DNA of 64,000 nt from an uncultured Clostridia bacterium (lineage in GTDB: Bacteria; Bacillota; Clostridia; Christensenellales; Borkfalkiaceae). A model generated the notes under the pieces. That model saw only the letters and a list, made by a program, of their open reading frames with translations. It was not told the origin of the DNA and did no database searches. Where the stretch lies: positions 1 through 64,000 of the forward strand of contig CAKQSB010000010.1 of the NCBI GenBank assembly GCA_934271735.1. Direction: 5' to 3'. Both the position numbers and the translations under genes were made by a program. Below, in pieces: positions 18,721 through 26,721 of the stretch (position 1 is its first letter; every line of letters starts with the position of its first letter).

Positions 18721-21225
18721 ATGAAGAATATTAAAAGAATTCTGACGTTTGTTTTAACTTTCGCCCTTGCTCTTTCGGTTTGCGTTTCGGCTGTCTCGCT
18801 TTTGACGGCGAAAAAAGCAAACGCGGACGAGGCGAAAACCTATGATATTTCCGAGGTTTACAGCGGCATTCAGGCAGGCGAAGAACTTTCTATGGTTCAC
18901 AAAACCATTTACAGCGGCAACGCGGTAAACTACGGCGACACCGTTGAATTCGAATACAAAATGCGTTCCGAAGTCAATGAATACGGCCATTACGCCCGCA
19001 CGGGAATCGGCATCGGATCTTACGGCGTGTATTTCAAATGCACAAGCGCGCTCGAAATCTGGACGTGCGTTATCACGGACAGCGCGATAAGCAGAAAAAC
19101 TTCTTCAGCAACGATCGACATCGCAACGCTCCAAACGTATAACAAAATGTCTTTAAAAGCGGAAAAGAAAAACGATTCCACGGTAACTCTCACGATGACC
19201 TACCATAAGGACGGAAAGGTCGAGACGCTGACCCACGATTTCGCTTACGACGCAAGCTCCGATATGAAATTCCGTTTCGGCGATACCGACGTCGACGAAA
19301 ACATTATGAAATCGACGAAGGAAGCCGTTAAACCGGCCGAGCCGGTAACTTACGACATAAGCGAAGTTTACGATATCGAGGTCGGCGAAGAGTTATCGTA
19401 CGTTCACGGCACAAAATACGAGGGTAAAACGTTAAACTACGGCGACACGGTAGAGTTTGAATACAAAATGAGAGAAACAGCCAATGCAGACGGACATTTC
19501 GCCCGCTCGTCGTTCGGAATAGGCTCTTACGGTATGTTTTTCTACTGCTCGGGCGATAACGTGGACGTGTACACCGTAAACATTCAGAAAAGTCTCGGCA
19601 GACTGACAAAGTTTACGACGATTCCCCGCGCGCCCTTTGCGGCTTACAACAAAATGAGCGTTAAAGCTTCTTTGATTGACAGCTCGAACGTGGCGTTTAA
19701 TCTGACATATACAGACGGTGAAGAAATTAAAACCGTAAACCGCGTTTTCGCTTACGACGCAACTTCGGATATGAAGTTCCGCTTCGGCGATCTTAATATC
19801 GACGGCGTCTGTATAAAATCGACTATCGCTCCGCCCGTCTTCGGAGACGGCTCGTTCACTTACGCTTCGTACGTCGAGGGCGTGAACGTTTACGGCGGAT
19901 GTAAACTTTCGGTTATAGCAAGCGACAAAGCCGCTCAAGCAGGCGTTCCCGAAGGCTTTACGGGCAACGTTCTTAAAATGTCGAACGCGGACAAACCCGG
20001 GCAGACCGATATGGCGCTCGACTTCTCCGCTTTAAACTACAAACGTAAATTCATAACGGGGTTGTCGTTCAGAGTTTATATCGCAGGCACTTCTTCCGAT
20101 AACGATAAGCACCCCGAATTTCGTATTCCCTACCCCGGGAAAGCCGACAATTGGGTTGTCGGCGGCGGATTAGGCGCGAACAAGACCAACGAATGGATAA
20201 CCATTTCGCTCACCTCCGATCAGCTCGATAAAATCTGCATAGACGGATATCTTAAAACGATTGCGGTTTGCCTCAGAACCAATGCGGCGACGACGATGTA
20301 TATCGATAAAATCGAGCTTACGACTATCGAATTCGAAAACGAGCCGCCGGTTATCTCCGCGCCCGTAACCGAGTTTAAAGTTACCGAAGGCGCATACCCC
20401 GTCCCCACCGATAAAATCGCAACCATAACCGATAATTCGGGCGAATATTCCGTAAGCTACGAATGGTCGGAAGGCGCGCTCGATTCTCTCGGAAGATTAA
20501 CTAAAGGCACTCACACCTGCACGATCGTCGCGAGCGACAGATGCGACAACACGGCAACGCTCGATATAACTTATATCGTGGAAGCCGAACCCGAAGTTCC
20601 GCTTTATAAAATCACGTTTAAAGTCGACGGTCTGGACGATATCGTTATCGAATACTGCGAAGACGAGATAGAATATATCGAACTTCCGACCGTTCCCGAA
20701 AAGGCGCATTACAAATTCACATGGGAATCGTTTACATTTGATATGACCGATAATCAGGTTGTCGGCGGAATATATGTTCCCGAGGTTTACACGATTACCT
20801 ATATGGTCGGTTATGATGTTTACGAAACGGCAACCTACACTGTCGAGAATATGGATATCGACGAGCCGCGCGTTCCCGCAAAGAAAGGATACGAGGGTAA
20901 ATGGGAAGAATATTATCTTAACTTCACCGACGTAACCGTCCGCGCGATTTACACCCGCAAGGAAACCAAGCCCGCCGAAAGCGACTCTTCATCGGAATCG
21001 ATAAGCGAATCCGAAAAAGAAACGGAAAGCGAAAAGCCGACCGCGTCCGATAATTCTTCGGACAAACCAAACGAATCGGTTTCCGATAATTCTTCCTCGG
21101 AAATTCCCGATAATTCCTCCGCTTCCTCGTCAAAGGGTTGCGGTTCGAACGCGTACGGCATTGCGGTGTTAAGTATTTTATCGATTGCGGCAATCGCTAT
21201 GATAAAACGCAAAAAAGAAGACTGA
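18721..21225 (+). CDS. Large anchored multidomain surface protein
   Basis: An 834-residue exported protein. After the signal peptide come two tandem copies (about 40-200 and 210-370) of a module with the phrase GIGSYG(V/M)(Y/F)F...Y(D)A(S/T)SDMKFRFGD. A carbohydrate-binding-like beta domain follows (about 380-540), then an Ig-like segment, two beta-grasp repeats resembling InlB B-repeats (about 625-745), a Ser/Glu/Asp-rich stalk and a C-terminal anchor: KGCGSN, a hydrophobic helix and IKRKKED. It is the last gene of the cluster, 14 bases after the phosphatase, and has a strong terminator behind it. The domain order suggests a surface adhesin or scaffold that binds glycan or host material. Confidence 0.75.
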   Translation: MKNIKRILTFVLTFALALSVCVSAVSLLTAKKANADEAKTYDISEVYSGIQAGEELSMVHKTIYSGNAVNYGDTVEFEYKMRSEVNEYGHYARTGIGIGSYGVYFKCTSALEIWTCVITDSAISRKTSSATIDIATLQTYNKMSLKAEKKNDSTVTLTMTYHKDGKVETLTHDFAYDASSDMKFRFGDTDVDENIMKSTKEAVKPAEPVTYDISEVYDIEVGEELSYVHGTKYEGKTLNYGDTVEFEYKMRETANADGHFARSSFGIGSYGMFFYCSGDNVDVYTVNIQKSLGRLTKFTTIPRAPFAAYNKMSVKASLIDSSNVAFNLTYTDGEEIKTVNRVFAYDATSDMKFRFGDLNIDGVCIKSTIAPPVFGDGSFTYASYVEGVNVYGGCKLSVIASDKAAQAGVPEGFTGNVLKMSNADKPGQTDMALDFSALNYKRKFITGLSFRVYIAGTSSDNDKHPEFRIPYPGKADNWVVGGGLGANKTNEWITISLTSDQLDKICIDGYLKTIAVCLRTNAATTMYIDKIELTTIEFENEPPVISAPVTEFKVTEGAYPVPTDKIATITDNSGEYSVSYEWSEGALDSLGRLTKGTHTCTIVASDRCDNTATLDITYIVEAEPEVPLYKITFKVDGLDDIVIEYCEDEIEYIELPTVPEKAHYKFTWESFTFDMTDNQVVGGIYVPEVYTITYMVGYDVYETATYTVENMDIDEPRVPAKKGYEGKWEEYYLNFTDVTVRAIYTRKETKPAESDSSSESISESEKETESEKPTASDNSSDKPNESVSDNSSSEIPDNSSASSSKGCGSNAYGIAVLSILSIAAIAMIKRKKED

Positions 21226-21257
21226 TTTTAAAATCGATAATCGATTTTAAAAAAATC

Positions 21258-21285
21258 CCCCGACCGAAATTTTCGGTCGGGGTTT
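21258..21285. terminator. Bidirectional intrinsic terminator
   Basis: CCCCGACCGAAA pairs with TTTCGGTCGGGG, with A-rich sequence before it and T-rich sequence after. It lies between the converging surface cluster and the cardiolipin synthase gene, and can end transcripts from both sides. Confidence 0.9.
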
Positions 21286-21329
21286 ATCATTTCTAAAAAT
21301 TATAATATTTTATTAAATTGCATCTTTCG

Positions 21330-22874
21330 TTACATAAGCGGAGCTATGAACGTTAAGAACCACTTCGCGGGCTTTTCGTACCATTTAAGGGCTAAGTCCT
21401 CCGTAGTCATAAGGTCGCATTCACGCTCGATTAAATAAGAAAAGTCAGCGTATAAGTCGTTTATCAAACGATTTTTATAAAAAAACGTAGCGCACTCGAA
21501 ATGATGAACAAGGGAGCGGAAATCGAGATTTATCGTGCCGATTACGGCAGAATCTCCGTCCGAAAGAAAGCATTTGGAATGAATGAACCCGTTTCGATAG
21601 GCGTACACCTTAACGCCCGCGGACATTAAAGACAAGCACGCGTTCCTCGTCATTATATAGACCATTTTTTTATCGGGAACTCCGGGGATAAACAATCTCA
21701 CGTCCACTCCCCTTCTCGCGGCGTTTTTCAGCGCCGTTGAGATGTTCGTGTCTACGATAAGATAAGGCGTTGCGATATAAAGATATTTATCGCTCCTGTT
21801 TATTATATCGAGATAAACGTTTTCGCCGATATGCTCTTCGGTTATCGGCGCGGGAGAATCTCCGAACGGGAACATATACCCGTCGTTATAAACGGTATGT
21901 TCTTTGCAGATATAATCGTCTTCTTCCAAAGTTCTGCCGCCCGCCATATTGAAAAGCTGAATGAACAATCGCACGAGACTGTCCACCGCCTGCCCTTTGA
22001 TTTTAACGGAACAATCCAGCCATCTGCCGTAAGGACGAGTAATATTCGCGTATTCGTCGGCGATATTCGCGCCGCCCATATACCCTACTTTCCCATCGAT
22101 AACGGCGATTTTTCTGTGGTCACGGTTGTTGTGACTTACGGAAACAACGGGTATGAATTTATGAAACTTGCGGGCGTCGAAACCCTCTTTGCAAAGATCC
22201 TTATAAAAATCGGGAGAAACTTTCGACATACTTCCCACGTCGTCGTACATAACGAAAACTTCCACGCCCTCGAGAACTTTTCTGCGTAAAATCTCTTCGA
22301 TTTCGCTCCAGACAACGCCGTCTTCTATAATAAAATACTCCAAAAAAATATACTTTTCGGCTTTTTCAAGCTCGTCTTCCAAAGATTTGAAAAACACCGA
22401 GCCGCTTTTTAAATATTCCGCCGCGGAATTATCGAAAACGGGAAGCGCGGTCGCATAACGAAGATATCCGACAATCGCCGAGCCTTTACCGCCCTCCGAG
22501 GAAAGTTTTGAAAGGACTTCATCCTGCCGATAAAACTCGTCGTGATGCTCGTTGTATATCGAGCGATATTTCTTCATCTGGCTTTTGCTCATTTTTACGT
22601 TGCCGAAAGTGAGATAAATCATTATTCCGCCGTACGGCAAAAGCTGAAGCAGAATCACCCAAGGCAATTTGTAACACGCCGGTTGGTCCTTGTTTACGAT
22701 AAGCACCATCAGAAGACCGGACAAAATATATACCAGGACGGCATACAAAACAGGCACTTTTTGTCCGAGCCAGAAAAGAACGAACCATATGCCGATCGCC
22801 TGCAAGAATATACTGAGCAGGATTATCGCAAATCGCGATACGTAAATTTTTGTTTTTCGTTTTTTATTTTTCAT
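21330..22874 (-). CDS. cls: Cardiolipin synthase
   Basis: A 514-residue membrane phospholipase-D-superfamily enzyme that condenses phosphatidylglycerol into cardiolipin. Two N-terminal hydrophobic segments (about 15-65) are followed by two HKD motifs: HRKIAVIDGKVGYMGG near residue 255 and HSKCFLSDGDSAVIGT near residue 430. The length and layout are those of Firmicutes Cls. The promoter is a perfect consensus about 70 bases upstream. It has no functional tie to either neighbour. Confidence 0.93.
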   Translation of the reverse strand: MKNKKRKTKIYVSRFAIILLSIFLQAIGIWFVLFWLGQKVPVLYAVLVYILSGLLMVLIVNKDQPACYKLPWVILLQLLPYGGIMIYLTFGNVKMSKSQMKKYRSIYNEHHDEFYRQDEVLSKLSSEGGKGSAIVGYLRYATALPVFDNSAAEYLKSGSVFFKSLEDELEKAEKYIFLEYFIIEDGVVWSEIEEILRRKVLEGVEVFVMYDDVGSMSKVSPDFYKDLCKEGFDARKFHKFIPVVSVSHNNRDHRKIAVIDGKVGYMGGANIADEYANITRPYGRWLDCSVKIKGQAVDSLVRLFIQLFNMAGGRTLEEDDYICKEHTVYNDGYMFPFGDSPAPITEEHIGENVYLDIINRSDKYLYIATPYLIVDTNISTALKNAARRGVDVRLFIPGVPDKKMVYIMTRNACLSLMSAGVKVYAYRNGFIHSKCFLSDGDSAVIGTINLDFRSLVHHFECATFFYKNRLINDLYADFSYLIERECDLMTTEDLALKWYEKPAKWFLTFIAPLM

Positions 22875-22944
22875 AAATCGTTTTGAAGTTTCTTCGTTAA
22901 ATCTCTTTTTTTTATTAGTTAAATTCTTTATTCTTTACGATAAA

Positions 22945-22973
22945 ATTATACTCTTTCGGGCATAATTTGTCAA
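22945..22973 (-). promoter_or_regulatory. Consensus promoter of cls
   Basis: TTGACA (22973-22968), a 17-base spacer and TATAAT (22950-22945). Both boxes match the sigma-A consensus perfectly. Confidence 0.85.
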
Positions 22974-22995
22974 ACGCCGATTTTTAAAACCTTAT

Positions 22996-23048
22996 CAAAA
23001 AACAAAAAACGCCCGACGTTTGCGAAGATGTTTTCGCAAACGTCGGGC
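22996..23048 (-). terminator. Intrinsic terminator of htpG
   Basis: On the minus strand, GCCCGACGTTTGCG and CGCAAACGTCGGGC form a 14-bp stem and are followed by GTTTTTTGTTTTTT. It lies 90 bases past the htpG stop. Confidence 0.9.
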
Positions 23049-23062
23049 TATAAGTCGTTTAT
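23048..23062 (-). repeat. Dispersed loop motif, copy 3 (diverged)
   Basis: CTATAAGTCGTTTATCG, one or two mismatches from the family motif. It abuts the htpG terminator stem. Confidence 0.55.
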
Positions 23063-23137
23063 CGAGCATTTTGAACGTCAATCATCGGGATTTTCCGAGC
23101 GACGATTTCACAAGAGAACAAATTACGTCTAAACAAA

Positions 23138-25024
23138 TTATTCAGCCAAAAGTGCGAAAAGCTTATCGGTAAGTTCCGACGCGTTTTCCACGGGAAGCCC
23201 CGCAACAAGGCGCGCGGACTGATAAAGAATTTCCGCGTAATCGGCTAAGCCGTCCTTATCTGCCGCATAAACGCTCTTAAGTTTCGCATAAAGCGGATGA
23301 TCGGCGTTGATTTCGAGAATCTTGTTTGCCTTGACCGCTCCCGCTTCCGCGTTAGGCATACCGGAAAGAACCTTTTCCATTTCGATGGAAACTTCGCCCT
23401 CGGACGAAAGGCACACGGGGTGATTTTTAAGCGCGGTGGAAACTTTGACTTTGGAAACCTTATCGCCCAAAGCGTTTTTCAAAGCTTCGAGAAGGTCTTT
23501 ATCCTCTTCGTTCTTTTTGTCGTCCTCGGGAGACGCGCCGACGCTTTCGTCGAGAATGTTCTTGAATTCCTTATCCTCGTATTTGCCGAGCATTTTAACG
23601 GCAAACTCGTCAACGTCGTCCGAGAAACAAAGGATATCGTAACCTTCGTCCAGAAGTTTTTCGCTTTGCGGAAGAGCTTTAACGGCGTCTTCGGTCTTCG
23701 CCGAGCCGTAGTAAATATACTTCTGATCCGCTCCGAACGAATCGACGTATTCCTTAAGCGTTACATACTTTCCGAGTTTGACGGACTTGAACATTATAAG
23801 ATCCTGCAAGACCTCTTTGTTCATTCCCCACCCGCTGTAAAGTCCGTATTTAAGCTGCAAACCGAAGTTTTTGAAGAATTTATCGTACGTTTCGCGGTCG
23901 TTCTTCTGCATATCGAGAAGTTCGTTCTTGATTTTCTTTTCGATATTGGATTCGATGAGTTGCAACTGACGGTTATGCTGAATTGTCTCACGCGAAATGT
24001 TAAGCTGAAGTTCGCTGTCCACAAGACCTTTCACGAAGCTGAAGTAATCGGGCAGAAGCTCCGCGCATTTATCGGTTATAAGTACGCCGTCCGTATAAAG
24101 CTTCAAACCTTTTTCGTAGTTCTTGCTGTAATAATCGTAAGGAACTCTCGCGGGGATATACAACAATGCTTTGTAACTCACCGCGCCCTCGACGTTTATG
24201 TGAATATACTTAAGCGGCGCGTCGTAATCATAGAAATTATCGCGATAAAATGCGTCGTAATCCTCTTTGGTAAGCTCGTTCTTGTTCTTTTTCCAGATAG
24301 GAACCATCGAGTTGAGCGTCTCCTCTTCCTTATACGATTCGGCGGATTTGCCCTCTTTGCGCTCCTCTTCGGTAAGTTCCTTATATTTCGTCACTTCCAT
24401 TTTAATGGGGTAACGGATATAATCGGAATACTTTTTGACAAGGCTTCTTATCTCGTATTCTTCGAGATATTTGCTGTATTTCTCGTCGTCCGTGTCCTTT
24501 TTCAGATGAAGAACGATTTCCGTTCCTCTCTCCGCTTTCTCGCACGGAGCGATTTCGTAACCTTCCGTTCCCGAGCTTGTCCAGACGTTAGCCTGCTCTT
24601 CTCCGAAAGCTTTGGAATAAACTTCAACCTTGTCCGCGACCATAAACGCCGAATAAAAACCTACGCCGAACTGACCGATTACGTTCACGTCGTCCTTTTC
24701 CTTGGCGTCCGCATTAGCGGCTTTGAAATCGAATGAACCGCTCTTCGCGATCGTTCCGAGGTTATCTTCGAGTTCTTTTGCCGTCATACCGATACCGTTA
24801 TCGGTTATCGTCAAAGTTCCGTTGTCTTTGTCGGCTTTGATTTTAATGTAAAAATCTTCTCTCGTAAGCCCAGAAAGACCTTCCTTTAAACCCTTATAAT
24901 ATAATTTGTCGATAGCGTCGCTGCAATTTGACAATAATTCTCTTAAAAAAATCTCCTTGTGCGTGTAAATCGAATTGATCATCAAATCAAGCACTCTTTT
25001 CGACTGCGTTTTAAAACTTTTCAT
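23138..25024 (-). CDS. htpG: Molecular chaperone HtpG (Hsp90)
   Basis: A 628-residue cytoplasmic Hsp90 ATPase chaperone. Family signatures are clear: KTQSKRVLDLMINSIYTHKEIFLRELLSN(C)SDA at the N terminus, DNGIGM in the ATP pocket, GQFGVGFYSAFMV, and the middle-domain phrase LNISRET(I/L)Q. I start at 25024, where the minus strand carries a GGAGG site; an in-frame start 15 codons upstream lies before that site. The promoter and a degenerate CIRCE element lie 60-110 bases upstream, so heat-shock control by HrcA is likely. Confidence 0.97.
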   Translation of the reverse strand: MKSFKTQSKRVLDLMINSIYTHKEIFLRELLSNCSDAIDKLYYKGLKEGLSGLTREDFYIKIKADKDNGTLTITDNGIGMTAKELEDNLGTIAKSGSFDFKAANADAKEKDDVNVIGQFGVGFYSAFMVADKVEVYSKAFGEEQANVWTSSGTEGYEIAPCEKAERGTEIVLHLKKDTDDEKYSKYLEEYEIRSLVKKYSDYIRYPIKMEVTKYKELTEEERKEGKSAESYKEEETLNSMVPIWKKNKNELTKEDYDAFYRDNFYDYDAPLKYIHINVEGAVSYKALLYIPARVPYDYYSKNYEKGLKLYTDGVLITDKCAELLPDYFSFVKGLVDSELQLNISRETIQHNRQLQLIESNIEKKIKNELLDMQKNDRETYDKFFKNFGLQLKYGLYSGWGMNKEVLQDLIMFKSVKLGKYVTLKEYVDSFGADQKYIYYGSAKTEDAVKALPQSEKLLDEGYDILCFSDDVDEFAVKMLGKYEDKEFKNILDESVGASPEDDKKNEEDKDLLEALKNALGDKVSKVKVSTALKNHPVCLSSEGEVSIEMEKVLSGMPNAEAGAVKANKILEINADHPLYAKLKSVYAADKDGLADYAEILYQSARLVAGLPVENASELTDKLFALLAE

Positions 25025-25081
25025 ATTATTCGCCTCCGTAAAGTCAATATATATATATTTAGCAAACAACTTAATTTAGTG

Positions 25082-25108
25082 TTAGCACTCTTTCGGCTGT
25101 TCTGCTAA
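25082..25108. promoter_or_regulatory. Degenerate CIRCE operator before htpG
   Basis: TTAGCACTC, nine bases, then TTCTGCTAA. The left arm is identical to the CIRCE consensus, the spacing is exactly nine, and the right arm matches the consensus GAGTGCTAA at six of nine positions. It begins two bases downstream of the -10 box, where HrcA would block initiation. Classical htpG genes are often outside the CIRCE regulon, which makes it of note. Confidence 0.75.
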
Positions 25109-25109
25109 T

Positions 25110-25138
25110 ATTATAATACCGAACTTTACAAAAAGCAA
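25110..25138 (-). promoter_or_regulatory. Promoter of htpG
   Basis: TTGCTT (25138-25133), a 17-base spacer and TATAAT (25115-25110), directly adjoining the CIRCE-like repeat. Confidence 0.8.
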
Positions 25139-25194
25139 GCGTTTGAGGTGTTTTTTTTGTTAAATTTTTTTCGGAGATTGCGCGTCCGCGTCTT

Positions 25195-25422
25195 TCATCT
25201 CCCCACGGAAAAGGATTTTATGCCCGTCGCCGCCGCGTTCACCGTTATGATATACTCGCAATTTTTAGCCGTCACGATTACTTCGAGCGTACCCGAAAGC
25301 GTGAAATAATCCTCCAGAACAGCCGTTAAGTCGCGCGTGATAAGCCATATATTTTCGTTCGTCATGGAAAGTCTGTCGTTTTCGATAACCGTTTTAAGCC
25401 TTTTAAGTTCCTGTTTTTTCAT
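25195..25422 (-). CDS. minE: Divergent MinE, cell-division topological specificity factor
   Basis: A 75-residue protein directly downstream of minD on the same strand. Its pattern follows MinE: an N-terminal helix (ELKRLKTVIENDRLSM) where the family has the MinD-contact helix with its ERL...DR phrase, then helix-strand-strand (LITRDLTAVLEDYFTL, TLEVIVT, YIITVNA). It would stimulate the MinD ATPase and drive its pole-to-pole movement. The N-terminal membrane-binding stretch of canonical MinE is very short here. Identity rests on position and pattern, so it could be missed by simple similarity searches. Confidence 0.75.
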   Translation of the reverse strand: MKKQELKRLKTVIENDRLSMTNENIWLITRDLTAVLEDYFTLSGTLEVIVTAKNCEYIITVNAAATGIKSFSVGR

Positions 25423-25507
25423 AATTTTCTCCCGTTAAATTTTGTCTGTCCGCAGCTTTTACCCGTTATTTTTTTCGCTTGGTTTCGCTCGTTCTCGCTC
25501 GTCATGT

Positions 25508-26296
25508 TTATACGTTGCGTTTTATCCCGCGGCGAATCGCGCCGAAAAACCCCGAGTATTTCGAAATGTAATCGTAAATCCTGCTTTTCCCCGTAGCGAC
25601 GTTCTGCGCGAGAATTTTAAAAGCTTTAAAAGACGGCGAATCGGACGGGATAAGCCCCGCGTTACGCAAAAACACGTTATCGTCGTCCGGAATAACGCCC
25701 GCAAGCGGACAACGGAGAGTTTTTTCGATTTCCTCGGGCGAAAGCATATCCCCGCTCGCTACGAGATCGCCGCGTATCCTGTTTACGACAAGCCTTATAG
25801 ATTTAAGCCCGTAACCTCTTAAAAGCGACAGAACTTTGTCCGCGTCTCTTAAACTCGAAAGCTGCGGCGTGGTTACAACCAAAGCTTCTTCCGCCGCCTT
25901 CACGGCAATCGAAAAACCCTCGTTTACCCCTGCCGGGCAATCGATCACGATGTAATCAAAAAACGAAGAAAGTCCCTCTATAAGTTCGTTAACACCCTTT
26001 TCGTTTATGGTATCGCGTGAAAAAGAATGGACGGACGGAAGAATGAAAACATTCTTTGCCGAAGGACATTCCACAATCGCCTGCTTTGCCCTGCACCTGC
26101 CCTCCACGCAATCGGCGATATCGTAAATCACGAGGTTCTCTACTCCCGTTACGACGTCGAGATTATTCAAGCCGAAATCGGCGTCTATTATGCAAACTCT
26201 TTTTCCCGCGCGCGAAAGGCGTATGCCGAGATTCGCCGCAACCGACGTTTTCCCGACGCCCCCTTTACCCGACGTAACAACTATTTTTCTTGCCAT
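25508..26296 (-). CDS. minD: Septum site-determining ATPase MinD
   Basis: A 262-residue deviant-Walker ATPase. It has the P-loop GKGGVGKTSVAANLG, the switch region IDADFGLNNLD, the Walker B-like YIVIDCPAGV and a C-terminal amphipathic membrane helix (FFGAIRRGIKRNV). With MinC it blocks division at the poles. minE follows 85 bases downstream, and minC is not in this window. AAGGAG lies before the ATG. An inverted-repeat element sits only 15 bases upstream, so it is probably transcribed as part of the minD leader. Confidence 0.96.
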   Translation of the reverse strand: MARKIVVTSGKGGVGKTSVAANLGIRLSRAGKRVCIIDADFGLNNLDVVTGVENLVIYDIADCVEGRCRAKQAIVECPSAKNVFILPSVHSFSRDTINEKGVNELIEGLSSFFDYIVIDCPAGVNEGFSIAVKAAEEALVVTTPQLSSLRDADKVLSLLRGYGLKSIRLVVNRIRGDLVASGDMLSPEEIEKTLRCPLAGVIPDDDNVFLRNAGLIPSDSPSFKAFKILAQNVATGKSRIYDYISKYSGFFGAIRRGIKRNV

Positions 26297-26311
26297 ACTT
26301 TCTCCTTTTCA

Positions 26312-26451
26312 TAGCCACAGGTGATTGCGTTTTTAGACTAAGACAAGGCGCATGAGCGCGTTAATACTACATGTATAACACACGAACGCAACGATGTATT
26401 AGTCAAAAACACATGGCAAGACCGAGTTCAAATACAATCACCTGTGGCTAA
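26312..26451. repeat. 140-base inverted-repeat element (MITE-like), copy A
   Basis: The ends are perfect 16-base inverted repeats, TAGCCACAGGTGATTG and its complement. A second, inner inverted pair (GTTTTTAGACTAA / TTAGTCAAAAAC) would form a branched structure. No coding capacity. It is about 85% alike in its core to 54972-55250, which carries an extra nested insert. It lies in the 425-base gap between minD and the large lipoprotein gene. Confidence 0.85.
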
Positions 26452-26629
26452 GACAAAACTATAAGCTATGCGGAATTAAAAACCCAAGCAAACTTTAAAG
26501 CCGTTGAAACAATCCGACTCGCCGCTTTCTCGCTCCATTTTATCAAAAACAGAGCGTTTTAAAAGCAAAACTTTAGTCATATTATGCCTTATTTTAGCGA
26601 AAATCCCTATGCCAGCCAAGATTTATCCA

Positions 26630-26656
26630 CCCCCGGTAGAACCGGGGGATTTTTCC
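26630..26656 (+). terminator. Terminator-like GC hairpin of unknown origin
   Basis: CCCCCGGT and ACCGGGGG form a tight stem with a 3-base loop, followed by ATTTTT. No rightward gene ends here. It may close a short unseen RNA, or be a leftover end of an IS200/IS605-type element, whose ends carry similar hairpins. Confidence 0.45.
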
Positions 26657-26673
26657 TGTTAAAACGACAATAA

Positions 26674-26712
26674 AAAATGTCGGTCGCGTAAATGCAACCG
26701 ACATTTTTTTAT
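26674..26712. terminator. Terminator of the large lipoprotein gene
   Basis: AAAATGTCGGT and ACCGACATTTT form a stem with T-runs on both sides, 10 bases past the stop codon of the leftward gene. Confidence 0.85.
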
Positions 26713-26721
26713 TTTTTAATT

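Larger units (their letters stand above)
26452..26721. other. Rest of the minD upstream gap
   Basis: This stretch holds a possible leftward -10 box (TAAAAT near 26540) for minD, a GC hairpin at 26630 followed by T's, and the terminator of the large lipoprotein gene. I see no gene in it. Confidence 0.5.

Noticed and set aside
23297..24736. Long open frame on the plus strand opposite htpG
   Set aside because: It is the antisense shadow of a perfectly conserved Hsp90 gene; composition is Phe/Val/Arg-rich as expected for a shadow, and no ribosome binding site precedes it.
26630..26656. End of an IS200/IS605 element
   Set aside because: The hairpin is suggestive, but no TnpA/TnpB remnant or second end is visible; kept only as a terminator-like hairpin.
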